Assembly: GCF_024213375.1 (NCBI RefSeq)
Contig: NZ_JANAVJ010000027.1
Coordinates: 1-64,000, forward strand
From: Paenibacillus sp. MZ04-78.2
GTDB lineage: Bacteria > Bacillota > Bacilli > Paenibacillales > NBRC-103111
DNA length: 64,000 nucleotides
Reading direction: 5' to 3'
Shown here: positions 24,630 through 31,709 of the stretch, piece after piece
Position numbering within the stretch: position 1 is the stretch's first letter
How the letters are laid out: each line of letters begins with the position of its first letter
The notes under the pieces: model-generated
What the model was told of the DNA's origin: nothing
What the model saw: the letters and a program-made list of their open reading frames with translations, nothing else
Databases searched by the model: none
Translations under genes and position numbers: made by a program

Positions 24630-25751
24630 TTACTCTTTTTTGCCAAGATTGATCTCAGCTCCATTGTTTTCTAATAACCTTAAGGAACGGACTTTTCCTT
24701 TCGGAGTTGCGAAAAGGTACCATCCTTCCGCATGATTCATCTTGGTACCAATGCTAGGAAGGAAAAACCTTTCATCAACTTTATCCAATTTTATGACAAC
24801 TACCCGTGTCCCTGAATATGGAGATAGTTCCCCAAATAATCCGTAGCTAAAAGGAGCCCCTGTTTCATTGGTGATATCCACTTTCAGTGCGATTAAATAT
24901 TCATCTTCGATCGGCTTATCATTAACTTTCTCAAGTGTACCGTCAAACATCGAGCGAAATGCTCCATCCTTTTCCTTCAAATCCATAATGAGAATCTGAT
25001 GCACTCTCACCGTTGCTTTCGTATTCCGTAACGGCATCCTATACGGCAGCTCAACCACACGGCTCCCCCACATGGTTTGCACATTACTCCCCGTCAGCTC
25101 CACCTCCGCATAGCTCGCTGCACGCTTGTCCACTTCGAGCTTCTTACCTTGGCTCACATCCAAAATCCGCTGAATGATCTTCACCGACTGCGCCCTTGTA
25201 GCCGACTCTTCTTTACCCAGCTCGCCGCCGGCCAGCCCCGTAATCAAACCCTTCTGCGTCGCCAAAAACATAAACTTCTTCGCATCGGTGCTATCCTCAG
25301 GCGATTGCAGCGATTTATCCGCTGCCCGGACGGCGAGGCGGGCCATTTCCATCCGGGTAATCGGGGTATTCCAGTCACCGGAAGAAAAGTCCTTGTATTG
25401 ATGGATTCCCGCTTGCACAACCGCTGCGACGTAGGGAGCATACCACTCCTTGTTATCGCTGCCCGGCACCGGCTTCAAACCGGCTGCTTTTGCCGTCATG
25501 GTGATAAATTCCGCTCTCGTAACGGTGTGGTCCGGCTTGAATGATCCGTCGGGATAACCGTCGACGTACCCTGCTGCCACGATAGCCTTAATATCCGATT
25601 CCGCCCAATGCCCGGAAATATCGCTTAAAGACACACCTGCTTTTGACTCCGCAGCCGTTTTCGGCTGCTCTGCGGCAACCAGCATATTGGCATTGGGATT
25701 GCAGGCACTCATTAACATCATGGATACGACTAAAGGGACAACTCGCTTCAT
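24630..25751 (-). CDS. SLH-domain lipoprotein
   Basis: 373 residues. The signal ends MMLMSACNPNANML, a probable lipobox with Cys. Three SLH motifs follow (about 40-90, 95-145 and 150-205): ISGHWAESDIKAIVAAGYVD with YPDGSFKPDHTVTRAEFI; EWYAPYVAAVVQAGIHQY with TRMEMARLAVRAA; FLATQKGLITGLAGGE with TRAQSVKIIQRI. These normally bind pyruvylated secondary wall polymer. The C-terminal half (about 210-373) is beta-rich and unassigned. ATG 25751 follows AGAGGAAG by 7 nt; the ORF extends six codons farther without a better signal. It is the first gene of an operon with the giant surface protein 15 nt downstream. A lipid anchor plus SLH is an unusual double anchor. Confidence 0.9.
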   Translation of the reverse strand: MKRVVPLVVSMMLMSACNPNANMLVAAEQPKTAAESKAGVSLSDISGHWAESDIKAIVAAGYVDGYPDGSFKPDHTVTRAEFITMTAKAAGLKPVPGSDNKEWYAPYVAAVVQAGIHQYKDFSSGDWNTPITRMEMARLAVRAADKSLQSPEDSTDAKKFMFLATQKGLITGLAGGELGKEESATRAQSVKIIQRILDVSQGKKLEVDKRAASYAEVELTGSNVQTMWGSRVVELPYRMPLRNTKATVRVHQILIMDLKEKDGAFRSMFDGTLEKVNDKPIEDEYLIALKVDITNETGAPFSYGLFGELSPYSGTRVVVIKLDKVDERFFLPSIGTKMNHAEGWYLFATPKGKVRSLRLLENNGAEINLGKKE

Positions 25752-25814
25752 CAAAAATCTTCCTCTCAAGTGAATTCAAAGTTATGTATTTCCAGATCCA
25801 AAAGGACTAGGTCT

Positions 25815-25843
25815 ATTGTACCATGACAGTGCTTTGTTTACAG
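25815..25843 (-). promoter_or_regulatory. Possible promoter of the SLH/giant-protein operon
   Basis: TACAAT on the reverse strand (25820-25815) is a good -10; the -35 region 16-18 bp upstream (TGTAAA) is only a partial match. No other candidate stands out in 25752-25867. Confidence 0.35.
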
Positions 25844-25867
25844 ATTTTTCTTCCGCCAAAACACAAA

Positions 25868-25903
25868 AACCGCCCTACCCACAAAAGCATGGATAAGGCG
25901 GTT
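25868..25903 (-). terminator. Reverse-strand terminator-like hairpin upstream of the SLH operon
   Basis: On the reverse strand AACCGCC (25903-25897) pairs with GGCGGTT (25874-25868) and is followed by TTTGTGTTTT. It lies in the divergent region between queF and the SLH operon, where no reverse-strand gene ends. The rest of 25904-26041 shows only a small 6-bp hairpin (25945-25961) and no gene. Confidence 0.45.
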
Positions 25904-26041
25904 CTTCCGCTCATCATTCGTTGTTATATTACCATCTTATGCCGAAACCTTCAAGAGGTTTTGCAATTTTTGTCGTAATTTCTATCTTCCGAAGCCCTCA
26001 ATCATACTCGAATCGATCGACTTCCTTTTTCTTACAAAATT

Positions 26042-26070
26042 TTACCTTTTGCCCTTAGATCGGCTATAAT
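26042..26070 (+). promoter_or_regulatory. Promoter of queF
   Basis: A perfect TATAAT at 26065-26070 with a weak -35 (TTACCT, 26042-26047) 17 bp upstream. The leader would be only about 27 nt, too short for a preQ1 riboswitch. Confidence 0.5.
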
Positions 26071-26103
26071 AATGGTTAGAAAAAGAAAGGAGCCAAGCAC
26101 ACT

Positions 26104-26598
26104 ATGACAGGAAGAAAAGAAGGCGAGCTCGACTTGACGCTGCTCGGTAACCAGCAAACGAAATATCCGATGAACTATGCGCCGGAGATGCTCGAATCGT
26201 TCGATAACAAGCACCCGTATCGCGATTATTTTGTCAAATTCAATTGCCCGGAATTTACCAGCCTGTGCCCGATTACCGGCCAGCCGGACTTCGCGGCGAT
26301 TTATATCAGCTACATCCCGGACCTCAAAATGGTCGAGAGCAAGTCGCTTAAGCTGTATTTGTTCAGTTTCCGGAATCATGGCGATTTCCACGAGGATTGC
26401 ATGAACATCATCATGAACGATTTGATAAAGCTAATGGACCCTAAGTACATTGAAGTGTGGGGGAAATTTACCCCGCGCGGAGGCATTTCCATCGATCCTT
26501 ACTGCAACTACGGACGTCCAGGGACGAAATACGAACAGATGGCCGAGCACCGGCTCCTGAATCATGATCTGTACCCGGAGAAGATCGACAATCGCTAA
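26104..26598 (+). CDS. queF: NADPH-dependent 7-cyano-7-deazaguanine reductase (preQ0 reductase)
   Basis: A 164-residue single-domain (YkvM-type) QueF that reduces the nitrile of preQ0 to preQ1 in queuosine synthesis. The catalytic Cys is in [14 protein letters not shown] with the nearby Asp as proton donor; the QueF motif [20 protein letters not shown] contains the conserved Glu, Ser and Phe-Arg-Asn-His; [14 protein letters not shown] follows. AAAGGAG precedes ATG 26104. Other queuosine genes (queC, queD, queE) are not in the window; the gene is monocistronic, between its own promoter and terminator. Confidence 0.97.
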   Translation: MTGRKEGELDLTLLGNQQTKYPMNYAPEMLESFDNKHPYRDYFVKFNCPEFTSLCPITGQPDFAAIYISYIPDLKMVESKSLKLYLFSFRNHGDFHEDCMNIIMNDLIKLMDPKYIEVWGKFTPRGGISIDPYCNYGRPGTKYEQMAEHRLLNHDLYPEKIDNR

Positions 26599-26639
26599 GT
26601 CGAGTCCTTAAAACCCGGCATCATCTAACAGCAAAAGCG

Positions 26640-26679
26640 AAGCCGCACCCCCTGGCAGCAGGGGCGATGCGGCTTTTTG
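26640..26679 (+). terminator. Terminator of queF
   Basis: AAGCCGCA pairs with TGCGGCTT around a nested CCCC/GGGG stem and is followed by TTTTTGG. It may also stop the convergent reverse-strand gene. Confidence 0.85.
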
Positions 26680-26701
26680 GCATCCGATGGCGCCGAAACG
26701 C

Positions 26702-27352
26702 CTATATATCTCGTTCTTGTTCGCCACTCGTTACCGTCAATTCCAGTACGGGAAACGATCCACTGGCAGAAGCGCGGGCGTCAGCAGCTATTTTTGTGAA
26801 AGCTACGTTGAGTGTCTTTTTCTGCCTGGGAGGCATAGTCAAGGTTTGATCCTCAAGGATGTCAAGGGATTCTAGGAACGAGCCGGTGTGCAGGTCGCGA
26901 TCGCGGATAGAAGCGGTGAACAAGATATCTTGACCGCTATGATTAACGAAGGTCAGCAAGCACGTCCCAGTGACCCGATCCGCTTCTTTTTTGTAGTTGC
27001 ATCTGCTTTCTTCCTTGACGTATTCCAGGGCGTAGATTCCTTTGGCCCACACGCTTTGATAGGCTACGATCAGTTGGGAGGGCAGCCAGAAGGGCAAAAT
27101 TAAAGCAAGCAGGGCAACCTTTCTTGCGTGGCGCTGCAGCGAGGTTCTGAGCGTGAACGCACCCGCGAACAGCAGCATCATCGAGATGATGTTGACGTAG
27201 TTCAAGCCGCTGGTGCCTTGCGACCACATGGGCAGCCCTATCCATTGAAAAAGCCGCACGCCGAGCGCTTTGGCATCCGGATAGGACCAATTCAAAATAA
27301 TGGTGCTTGTGATGAGCATAAAAGCGATAGCAAACCGTTGGCGCCTGCTCAT
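26702..27352 (-). CDS. Hypothetical membrane protein
   Basis: 216 residues, no family recognised. Three hydrophobic segments lie in the N-terminal half: AIAFMLITSTIILNWSYP, YVNIISMMLLFAGAFTLR and VALLALILPFWLPSQLIVAY. The C-terminal half is hydrophilic, starts CNYKKEADRVTGTCLLTFVN with two cysteines that could form a disulfide, and looks like an extracytoplasmic beta domain of the kind that follows membrane helices in Bacilli. GAAGGAGAG precedes ATG 27352. It is flanked by the queF gene (convergent) and the siderophore ATPase (upstream, same strand, with its own terminator between). Confidence 0.78.
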   Translation of the reverse strand: MSRRQRFAIAFMLITSTIILNWSYPDAKALGVRLFQWIGLPMWSQGTSGLNYVNIISMMLLFAGAFTLRTSLQRHARKVALLALILPFWLPSQLIVAYQSVWAKGIYALEYVKEESRCNYKKEADRVTGTCLLTFVNHSGQDILFTASIRDRDLHTGSFLESLDILEDQTLTMPPRQKKTLNVAFTKIAADARASASGSFPVLELTVTSGEQERDI

Positions 27353-27502
27353 TTCGCGTCCTCTCCTTCGCTCGGGAATACAATCGTTCCGAATACTTGT
27401 GATATTAAATTAGACGAAAAATCCATGGGAAATGTTTCTTTCCGCAACCCATTTGTGGCTTAGATTGTGAAGGAGGAGGGCAGCAACCACAGCAGAAGCA
27501 GC

Positions 27503-27532
27503 AAAAAAAAAAGGACCCCCCGAAGGAGTCCT
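27503..27532 (-). terminator. Terminator of the siderophore ATPase gene
   Basis: On the reverse strand GGACTCC-TTCG-GGGGGTCC (27532-27514) is followed by about ten T. The UUCG tetraloop makes it very stable. Confidence 0.88.
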
Positions 27533-27569
27533 GAAAAATCTTATATGTAGCATACGGCGGTTCGCCGTT

Positions 27570-28436
27570 CTACTTGGCAGCCGCAACAAGCTCCCGCACT
27601 TCGGAGCGTCTGGCGACAGGGGAGGCGGAAGCGACCTGAACCGGCCGGCTGTGGCCCGCCAGCTCGTACGGAATACACAACGGAACGCCGGTGCGGGGGT
27701 CCGGCACAATGTCCGCTTCGATGCCGAAGACGTTTTGCAGCATCTCCGGTGTCATCACTTCCGCCGGACTGCCTACCGCCGCAACCGTTCCACGTTTAAT
27801 CGCCACCATATGATGCGCGTAGCGGGTCGCATGGTTCAAATCGTGGACGACCATCACGATGGTGCGCCGCTCTTCGAGGTTCAGCTTTTCCAGCAGCTTG
27901 AGCACTTCAAGCTGGTGAGCCATATCGAGGAACGTCGTCGGCTCATCAAGGAACAGAATGTCGGTTCCTTGCGCGAGCGCCATGGCAATCCATGCGCGCT
28001 GACGCTGTCCGCCGGACAATTGATCGACGGGACGGTCGTAAAATTCCTCCATTCCGGTCATGTCAATCGACCAGCGTATGATCTCGCGATCCTCCTTGGT
28101 CAGCGAGCCGAATCCTTTCTGATGGGGGAAGCGGCCGTAGGTGACGAGTTCGGAGACGGTCAATCCGTCCGGGGCCGTCGGGTTTTGCGGCAAAATGGCA
28201 AGCTGCTTGGCCACTTCCTTGGTCGATTGCTGATGGATCGACTTGCCGTCCAAGAAGACGCTGCCCTGCTTCGGCTTCATCATGCGGGCCATCGCTTTCA
28301 GGATCGTCGATTTACCGGACCCGTTCGCACCGATCAGCGCCGTAATTTGTCCCGAAGGGATGCTGATATTCAAATTTTGTACAATAGACCGTTCCCCGTA
28401 GGAAATATCCAACCGTTCCGTATATAACCGTTCCAA
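27570..28436 (-). CDS. Iron-siderophore ABC transporter ATP-binding protein (FecE/FhuC family, YusV-like)
   Basis: A 288-residue ATPase with Walker A GANGSGKST, Q-loop region QLAILPQNPTAPDG, signature LSGGQRQRAWIAMALAQG and Walker B ILFLDEPTTFLD, exactly as in FhuC/FecE/YusV. It would energise import of ferric siderophores. TTG 28436 is taken as start because AAGGGAG lies 8 nt upstream; the longer in-frame ORF passes through the Fur box and promoter. No permease or binding-protein gene is adjacent, as with B. subtilis YusV, which serves several separately encoded systems. A Fur box overlaps the promoter, so it should be repressed by iron. Confidence 0.92.
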   Translation of the reverse strand: MERLYTERLDISYGERSIVQNLNISIPSGQITALIGANGSGKSTILKAMARMMKPKQGSVFLDGKSIHQQSTKEVAKQLAILPQNPTAPDGLTVSELVTYGRFPHQKGFGSLTKEDREIIRWSIDMTGMEEFYDRPVDQLSGGQRQRAWIAMALAQGTDILFLDEPTTFLDMAHQLEVLKLLEKLNLEERRTIVMVVHDLNHATRYAHHMVAIKRGTVAAVGSPAEVMTPEMLQNVFGIEADIVPDPRTGVPLCIPYELAGHSRPVQVASASPVARRSEVRELVAAAK

Positions 28437-28525
28437 TTCAACCACTCCCTTAAAATTTAGCTGAACTCCGAGGCAGGAGATCTTATTCAACAAGGTGCCG
28501 ACAAGAGCACCATGACAAGAACGAT

Positions 28526-28544
28526 GATAATGAGAATCTTTATC
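28526..28544 (-). promoter_or_regulatory. Fur box
   Basis: GATAATGAGAATCTTTATC matches the 19-bp Fur consensus GATAATGATAATCATTATC at 17 of 19 positions. It lies just downstream of the -10 of the siderophore ATPase gene, covering the transcription start. Confidence 0.82.
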
Positions 28545-28550
28545 AATTGA

Positions 28551-28580
28551 ATTGTATAACAGAACATGCTGGGATTTCAA
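28551..28580 (-). promoter_or_regulatory. Promoter of the siderophore ATPase gene
   Basis: On the reverse strand TTGAAA (28580-28575), 18 bp, TACAAT (28556-28551). The Fur box begins 7 bp downstream. Confidence 0.7.
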
Positions 28581-28768
28581 CCCTTTATGGGAATTTTCCT
28601 TGTCCGTTTTCTTACAAGTTGTGAATTCCAGATCGAAAGAGGGCAGCGCGGAACGGTAAAAGTGCACAACCGGGCTTCCAGGCGTATAATGAACGGAGAA
28701 ACAAGTGGCATCCTCCGGCTTCATGAACGTGTCCGAACGTCATAAGAGGAGGGGAATGGAGGATTCGA

Positions 28769-29779
28769 ATGTTAAATCTGGGCGTATTGGATCAATCGCC
28801 GATCATTCCGGGAGAAACGGCGGCAGACGCGATGAGGCGCACGTTAGAGCTGGCCAAGACGGTTGAACGGCTCGGTTATACGCGATATTGGGTGTCGGAG
28901 CATCATGACACGCCCGGACTCGCCGGTTCTTCTCCGGAGGTTCTGATCGCAGCCATTGCCGCGCATACGTCGCGGATTCGGGTCGGTTCGGCCGGCGTGC
29001 TGCTGCCTCACTACAGCCCGTATAAAGTCGCGGAAAATTTCCGGGTGCTCGAAGCTCTGTATCCGGGAAGAATCGATCTTGGCATCGGAAGGGCGCCCGG
29101 CGGCATGCCGATCGCTTCGGAGGCGCTGCGGTACGGGCGGCCGAAGGACAGGGAAGAGCATTTCGCCGTGATGCTCCGCGATCTCGGAGGCTTTCTGTCC
29201 GACTGGATGGAGCCGGGACACCGCTTCGAAGGCGTGCGGGCGACGCCCTTGGTCGATACGGCGCCGGAGCTTTGGCTGCTCGGGTCCAGCGGCTTCAGCG
29301 CGGATCGGGCCTCGGAGCTGGGCGGGGCGTTCTCGTTCGCGCATTTCATTAATGGGGACGGCGGACACGAAGCGGTTCGGCGATATTTTGCTAATTACCG
29401 GCCCGGCCCACTCGGCGCGTCTCCTCAGGCGAACGTATGCGTGATCGTCATCTGCGCCGACACGGACGAGGAAGCGGAACGGCTGGCGGCATCGACCGAT
29501 TTGCGCCTGCTGCTGCTGGAACAGGGGCAGTTCCGCTGGCCCTTCCCGACACCGGAGGAAGCGGCCAATTACCCGTATACCGACTGGGATCGCATGCGGA
29601 TTCGGGCGAACCGGAGACGGATGATCGTCGGCGGCCCGGAGAAAGTGAGAACGCAGATGCTTGAGTTCAGCAAGGGCTACGGGGTAGAAGAGCTGATCGT
29701 GCTGACCTACACGTACGACTTCCAGGCCCGGCTGCGCTCGTACGACCTGCTTGCAGAGGTGTTCGGGCTCGGCCGATAA
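28769..29779 (+). CDS. LLM-class flavin-dependent monooxygenase (luciferase-like, MsnO8 family)
   Basis: A 336-residue protein with the bacterial-luciferase TIM-barrel pattern: LNLGVLDQSPIIPGETAADA at the start, YTRYWVSEHHDTPGLAGSSP, IRVGSAGVLLPHYSPYKVAE with EALYPGRIDLGIGRAPGG, and the late VGGPEKVRTQMLEFS. Such enzymes oxidise a substrate with reduced FMN and oxygen; the MsnO8 subgroup has no agreed substrate. GAGGAGGGG precedes ATG 28769. A TATAAT at 28685-28690 probably drives it; a -35 is not clear. It is monocistronic and divergent from the Fur-controlled ATPase. Confidence 0.93.
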   Translation: MLNLGVLDQSPIIPGETAADAMRRTLELAKTVERLGYTRYWVSEHHDTPGLAGSSPEVLIAAIAAHTSRIRVGSAGVLLPHYSPYKVAENFRVLEALYPGRIDLGIGRAPGGMPIASEALRYGRPKDREEHFAVMLRDLGGFLSDWMEPGHRFEGVRATPLVDTAPELWLLGSSGFSADRASELGGAFSFAHFINGDGGHEAVRRYFANYRPGPLGASPQANVCVIVICADTDEEAERLAASTDLRLLLLEQGQFRWPFPTPEEAANYPYTDWDRMRIRANRRRMIVGGPEKVRTQMLEFSKGYGVEELIVLTYTYDFQARLRSYDLLAEVFGLGR

Positions 29780-29789
29780 CACGAAAACG

Positions 29790-29826
29790 GGACTCCGATC
29801 GGACCTGACAGGTCTTTAAGGAGTCC
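29790..29826. terminator. Hairpin between convergent genes
   Basis: GGACTCC (29790-29796) pairs with GGAGTCC (29820-29826), with a nested GACCT/AGGTC stem. T tracts are short on both sides, so it is only a probable terminator for the monooxygenase (+) and deacetylase (-) genes. Confidence 0.55.
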
Positions 29827-29848
29827 AGTATCGCGTCATGGCGAGCTT

Positions 29849-30712
29849 TTAGGGAAAAGGCTTGACGCTTTGGACGCGCAGCATGATCTGCTTATCCAGC
29901 AGCTCAGGCCGGATGGCCGGATTGCCTGCGTTGATTCGCGGAATTTCCAGCTTCGGATTGGCGCGGGTCGCCATCTCGTTCACAATGGTAAAGGCGTAAC
30001 GAAAGCCCGCTTGCGTAAGAAGCTCTTGCGCCGTCTTGGAATGAATGCCGAACGGGTAAGCGAAGCTGTCCGCCGCATGATCGCTACCGTACAGCTCATT
30101 TAGCCGCTGCGCGCAGGCTTTGGTGTCCGCCGCCACTCGGGCGACGGCCTGGTCGGGCGTTTCCAGCGCGCCGTCGTCCCGAGTAAGCGGTCCGGTAATC
30201 GCTGCCGTTTTCCCTTGTTTGAAATGCATATTGTTGGAGTGGCATTGAAAATCGTAACGCCCGGGGCGCTCGTTCAGCATTTGCCGGATCTGGTCGCGGG
30301 ACAGCGCCGGAATGAACGAGGCCAGCGGGTCGTCCAAATCCTTCGTCACGACGAAATTAACGGCCGGCACATCGAGCTCTTTCAAGATCGGATACGCGTA
30401 ATCGTAGAAGCTTTTGTAGCCGTCGTCAAAGGTCACGAGCACCGCGTTGTCCGGTACAGCTCCGCCCTCGTAAAATTGCTTGAATTCGTTGAGCGAAATG
30501 AAATGATAGCCTTTCGATTTCAAATAATTGAGCTGATCGCGAAACAAAGCGGTGGAGACGGTGCTTGAGCTTTGGTCCGTATCATGGACATGATGGTACA
30601 TCAGGACGGCTACTTGGTTGCGATAGCGCAGCGCGTCTTTATACGACCAGGCGTCAAGCGCGCCGATCAAGACAACGGCAAGCAGCAGAGCAGCCAATAC
30701 TTTTTTGATCAT
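29849..30712 (-). CDS. Polysaccharide deacetylase (NodB domain), membrane-anchored
   Basis: 287 residues: N-terminal hydrophobic anchor (LLLAVVLIGALDAW), then a carbohydrate-esterase-4 domain. Visible motifs are VLMYHHVHD (first conserved strand), motif 1 VLVTFDDGYKSFYDYAYP with the catalytic/metal Asp pair, motif 2 with FQCHSNNMHF (H-S-x-x-H type), and SFAYPFGIHS (motif 3). This resembles IcaB/PgaB N-terminal and Bacillus poly-N-acetylglucosamine or peptidoglycan deacetylases acting outside the membrane. GAGGGAG precedes ATG 30712. It is a single gene; substrate not determinable. Confidence 0.93.
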   Translation of the reverse strand: MIKKVLAALLLAVVLIGALDAWSYKDALRYRNQVAVLMYHHVHDTDQSSSTVSTALFRDQLNYLKSKGYHFISLNEFKQFYEGGAVPDNAVLVTFDDGYKSFYDYAYPILKELDVPAVNFVVTKDLDDPLASFIPALSRDQIRQMLNERPGRYDFQCHSNNMHFKQGKTAAITGPLTRDDGALETPDQAVARVAADTKACAQRLNELYGSDHAADSFAYPFGIHSKTAQELLTQAGFRYAFTIVNEMATRANPKLEIPRINAGNPAIRPELLDKQIMLRVQSVKPFP

Positions 30713-30859
30713 AGCAGGGTCTCCCTCGGGTAAAGCTGAAACAGCTTCCGGATAAAAAACGTCTATAGTCAGTTATATCGGTTCCGGGGCCGAATTTCAA
30801 GTTTAGTCCTACCGTCCCGGCACAACCATAACCCGGCAAAAGAAGGGGAAGTCGACATC

Positions 30860-31115
30860 GTGAAACTGGGCAAGCGCATCGGACAAGGATATACGGCGGA
30901 AGTATTCGAGTGGGGGAGCGATAAAATCATCAAAGTGTTTCGGCCGGCAGTTGTGCAGGACGTACTTGAAGGAATACCGACGGCTCACCGGCAGCACGAT
31001 GGAGTCGATGGAGGCGTGGCTGCTGCCGCTTGCGGCCGCCCGGCTTGTGGAGAGCATAACGGAGGAGGAGCGGGGCAAGCTCGTCGCGTTGGTTGACCGG
31101 CAGCTTAACGAGTAA
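30860..31115 (+). pseudogene. Aminoglycoside-phosphotransferase-family kinase with internal deletion
   Basis: GAAGGGGA and GTG 30860 begin KLGKRIGQGYTAEVFEWGSD then KIIKVFR, the glycine-rich ATP-binding start of APH-type small-molecule kinases. From about 30951 another frame reads RTYLKEYRRLTGSTMESMEA then WLLPLAAARLVESITEEERG and ends at TAA 31113-31115, the normal C-terminus of the same family. The catalytic HGD-x-x-x-x-N loop and all between, roughly 200 residues, are missing, and the two ends are out of frame with each other. The junction lies near 30940-30955. Not functional as a kinase. Confidence 0.65.
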
Positions 31116-31130
31116 GGCGAAGCATAAAAC

Positions 31131-31177
31131 AAGCACCTCTAGCACGGGAATCTGCGATTCCAATGCCGGAGGTGCTT
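31131..31177 (-). terminator. Terminator of the D-amino-acid operon
   Basis: AAGCACCTC (31131-31139) and GAGGTGCTT (31169-31177) form a 9-bp stem; on the reverse strand it is followed by GTTTTATG, a short T run. Confidence 0.7.
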
Positions 31178-31215
31178 CTAAATGTAAGCCGACCGTCTAC
31201 ATCTTCGATTCGCGC

Positions 31216-31680
31216 TTAGTCGCGGATTTCCACAATCAGCTCGATTTCTACCGGCGTGTGGAACGGAAGGTCGCTCGTGCCGATCGCGGAGCGGGCGTGC
31301 TTGCCGTTCTCGCCGAAAACAGCGACGAGCAGGTCGGATGCGCCGTTCATGACATACGGCTGGTCGCCGAAGCCCGGTGTGCTGTTGACGAAGCCGAGCA
31401 GCTTGACGATTTTGACCACGCGGTCGAGGTTGCCCAGGTAGCCTTTCATCACGGCCAGGCAGTTGATGATCGTTTGGCGGGCCGCTTCTTGGCCTTGCTC
31501 GATCGTAACGTCTTTGCCCAGCTTGCCTTCGTACATCAACTCGCCGTTAATGCGGCAATCTTGACCGGACAAATAGAGCAGGTTGCCCGTCCGGTTGCAC
31601 GGGATGTACGTAAAGCGCGGCTCCGGGGATGGGGGCAAAGTAATGCCGAGTTCTTGTAAACGTTGTTCGATTTGGGACAT
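31216..31680 (-). CDS. RidA/YjgF-family imine/enamine deaminase
   Basis: 154 residues with the YjgF fold pattern: GNLLYLSGQDCRINGELMYE, EAARQTIINCLAVMKGYLGN, VVKIVKLLGFVNSTPGFGDQ and the C-terminal ARSAIGTSDLPFHTPVEIEL. RidA proteins hydrolyse reactive enamine/imine intermediates such as 2-aminoacrylate released by PLP-dependent Ser/Thr dehydratases. An exact Arg in the usual catalytic site (R in ARSAIG) is present. It is the last gene of an operon that also encodes a D-TA-type PLP enzyme, 29 nt after the D-aminoacylase, which makes a detoxifying role in that pathway likely. The family member type (archetypal RidA or Rid2-7) is unresolved. Confidence 0.92.
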   Translation of the reverse strand: MSQIEQRLQELGITLPPSPEPRFTYIPCNRTGNLLYLSGQDCRINGELMYEGKLGKDVTIEQGQEAARQTIINCLAVMKGYLGNLDRVVKIVKLLGFVNSTPGFGDQPYVMNGASDLLVAVFGENGKHARSAIGTSDLPFHTPVEIELIVEIRD

Positions 31681-31709
31681 AAAATGATACCTCCGATAGT
31701 TTCGTTAAA

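Noticed and set aside
25904-26103. preQ1 riboswitch before queF
   Set aside because: The promoter places the start about 27 nt before the gene, and neither the C-rich pseudoknot pattern nor the A-rich tail of preQ1-I was found.
28437-28724. N-terminal extension of the siderophore ATPase
   Set aside because: It reads through the Fur box and promoter and resembles no ATPase domain.
28827-28850. CRISPR-like or other short tandem repeats
   Set aside because: No regularly spaced repeats with unique spacers were found here or elsewhere in the window.
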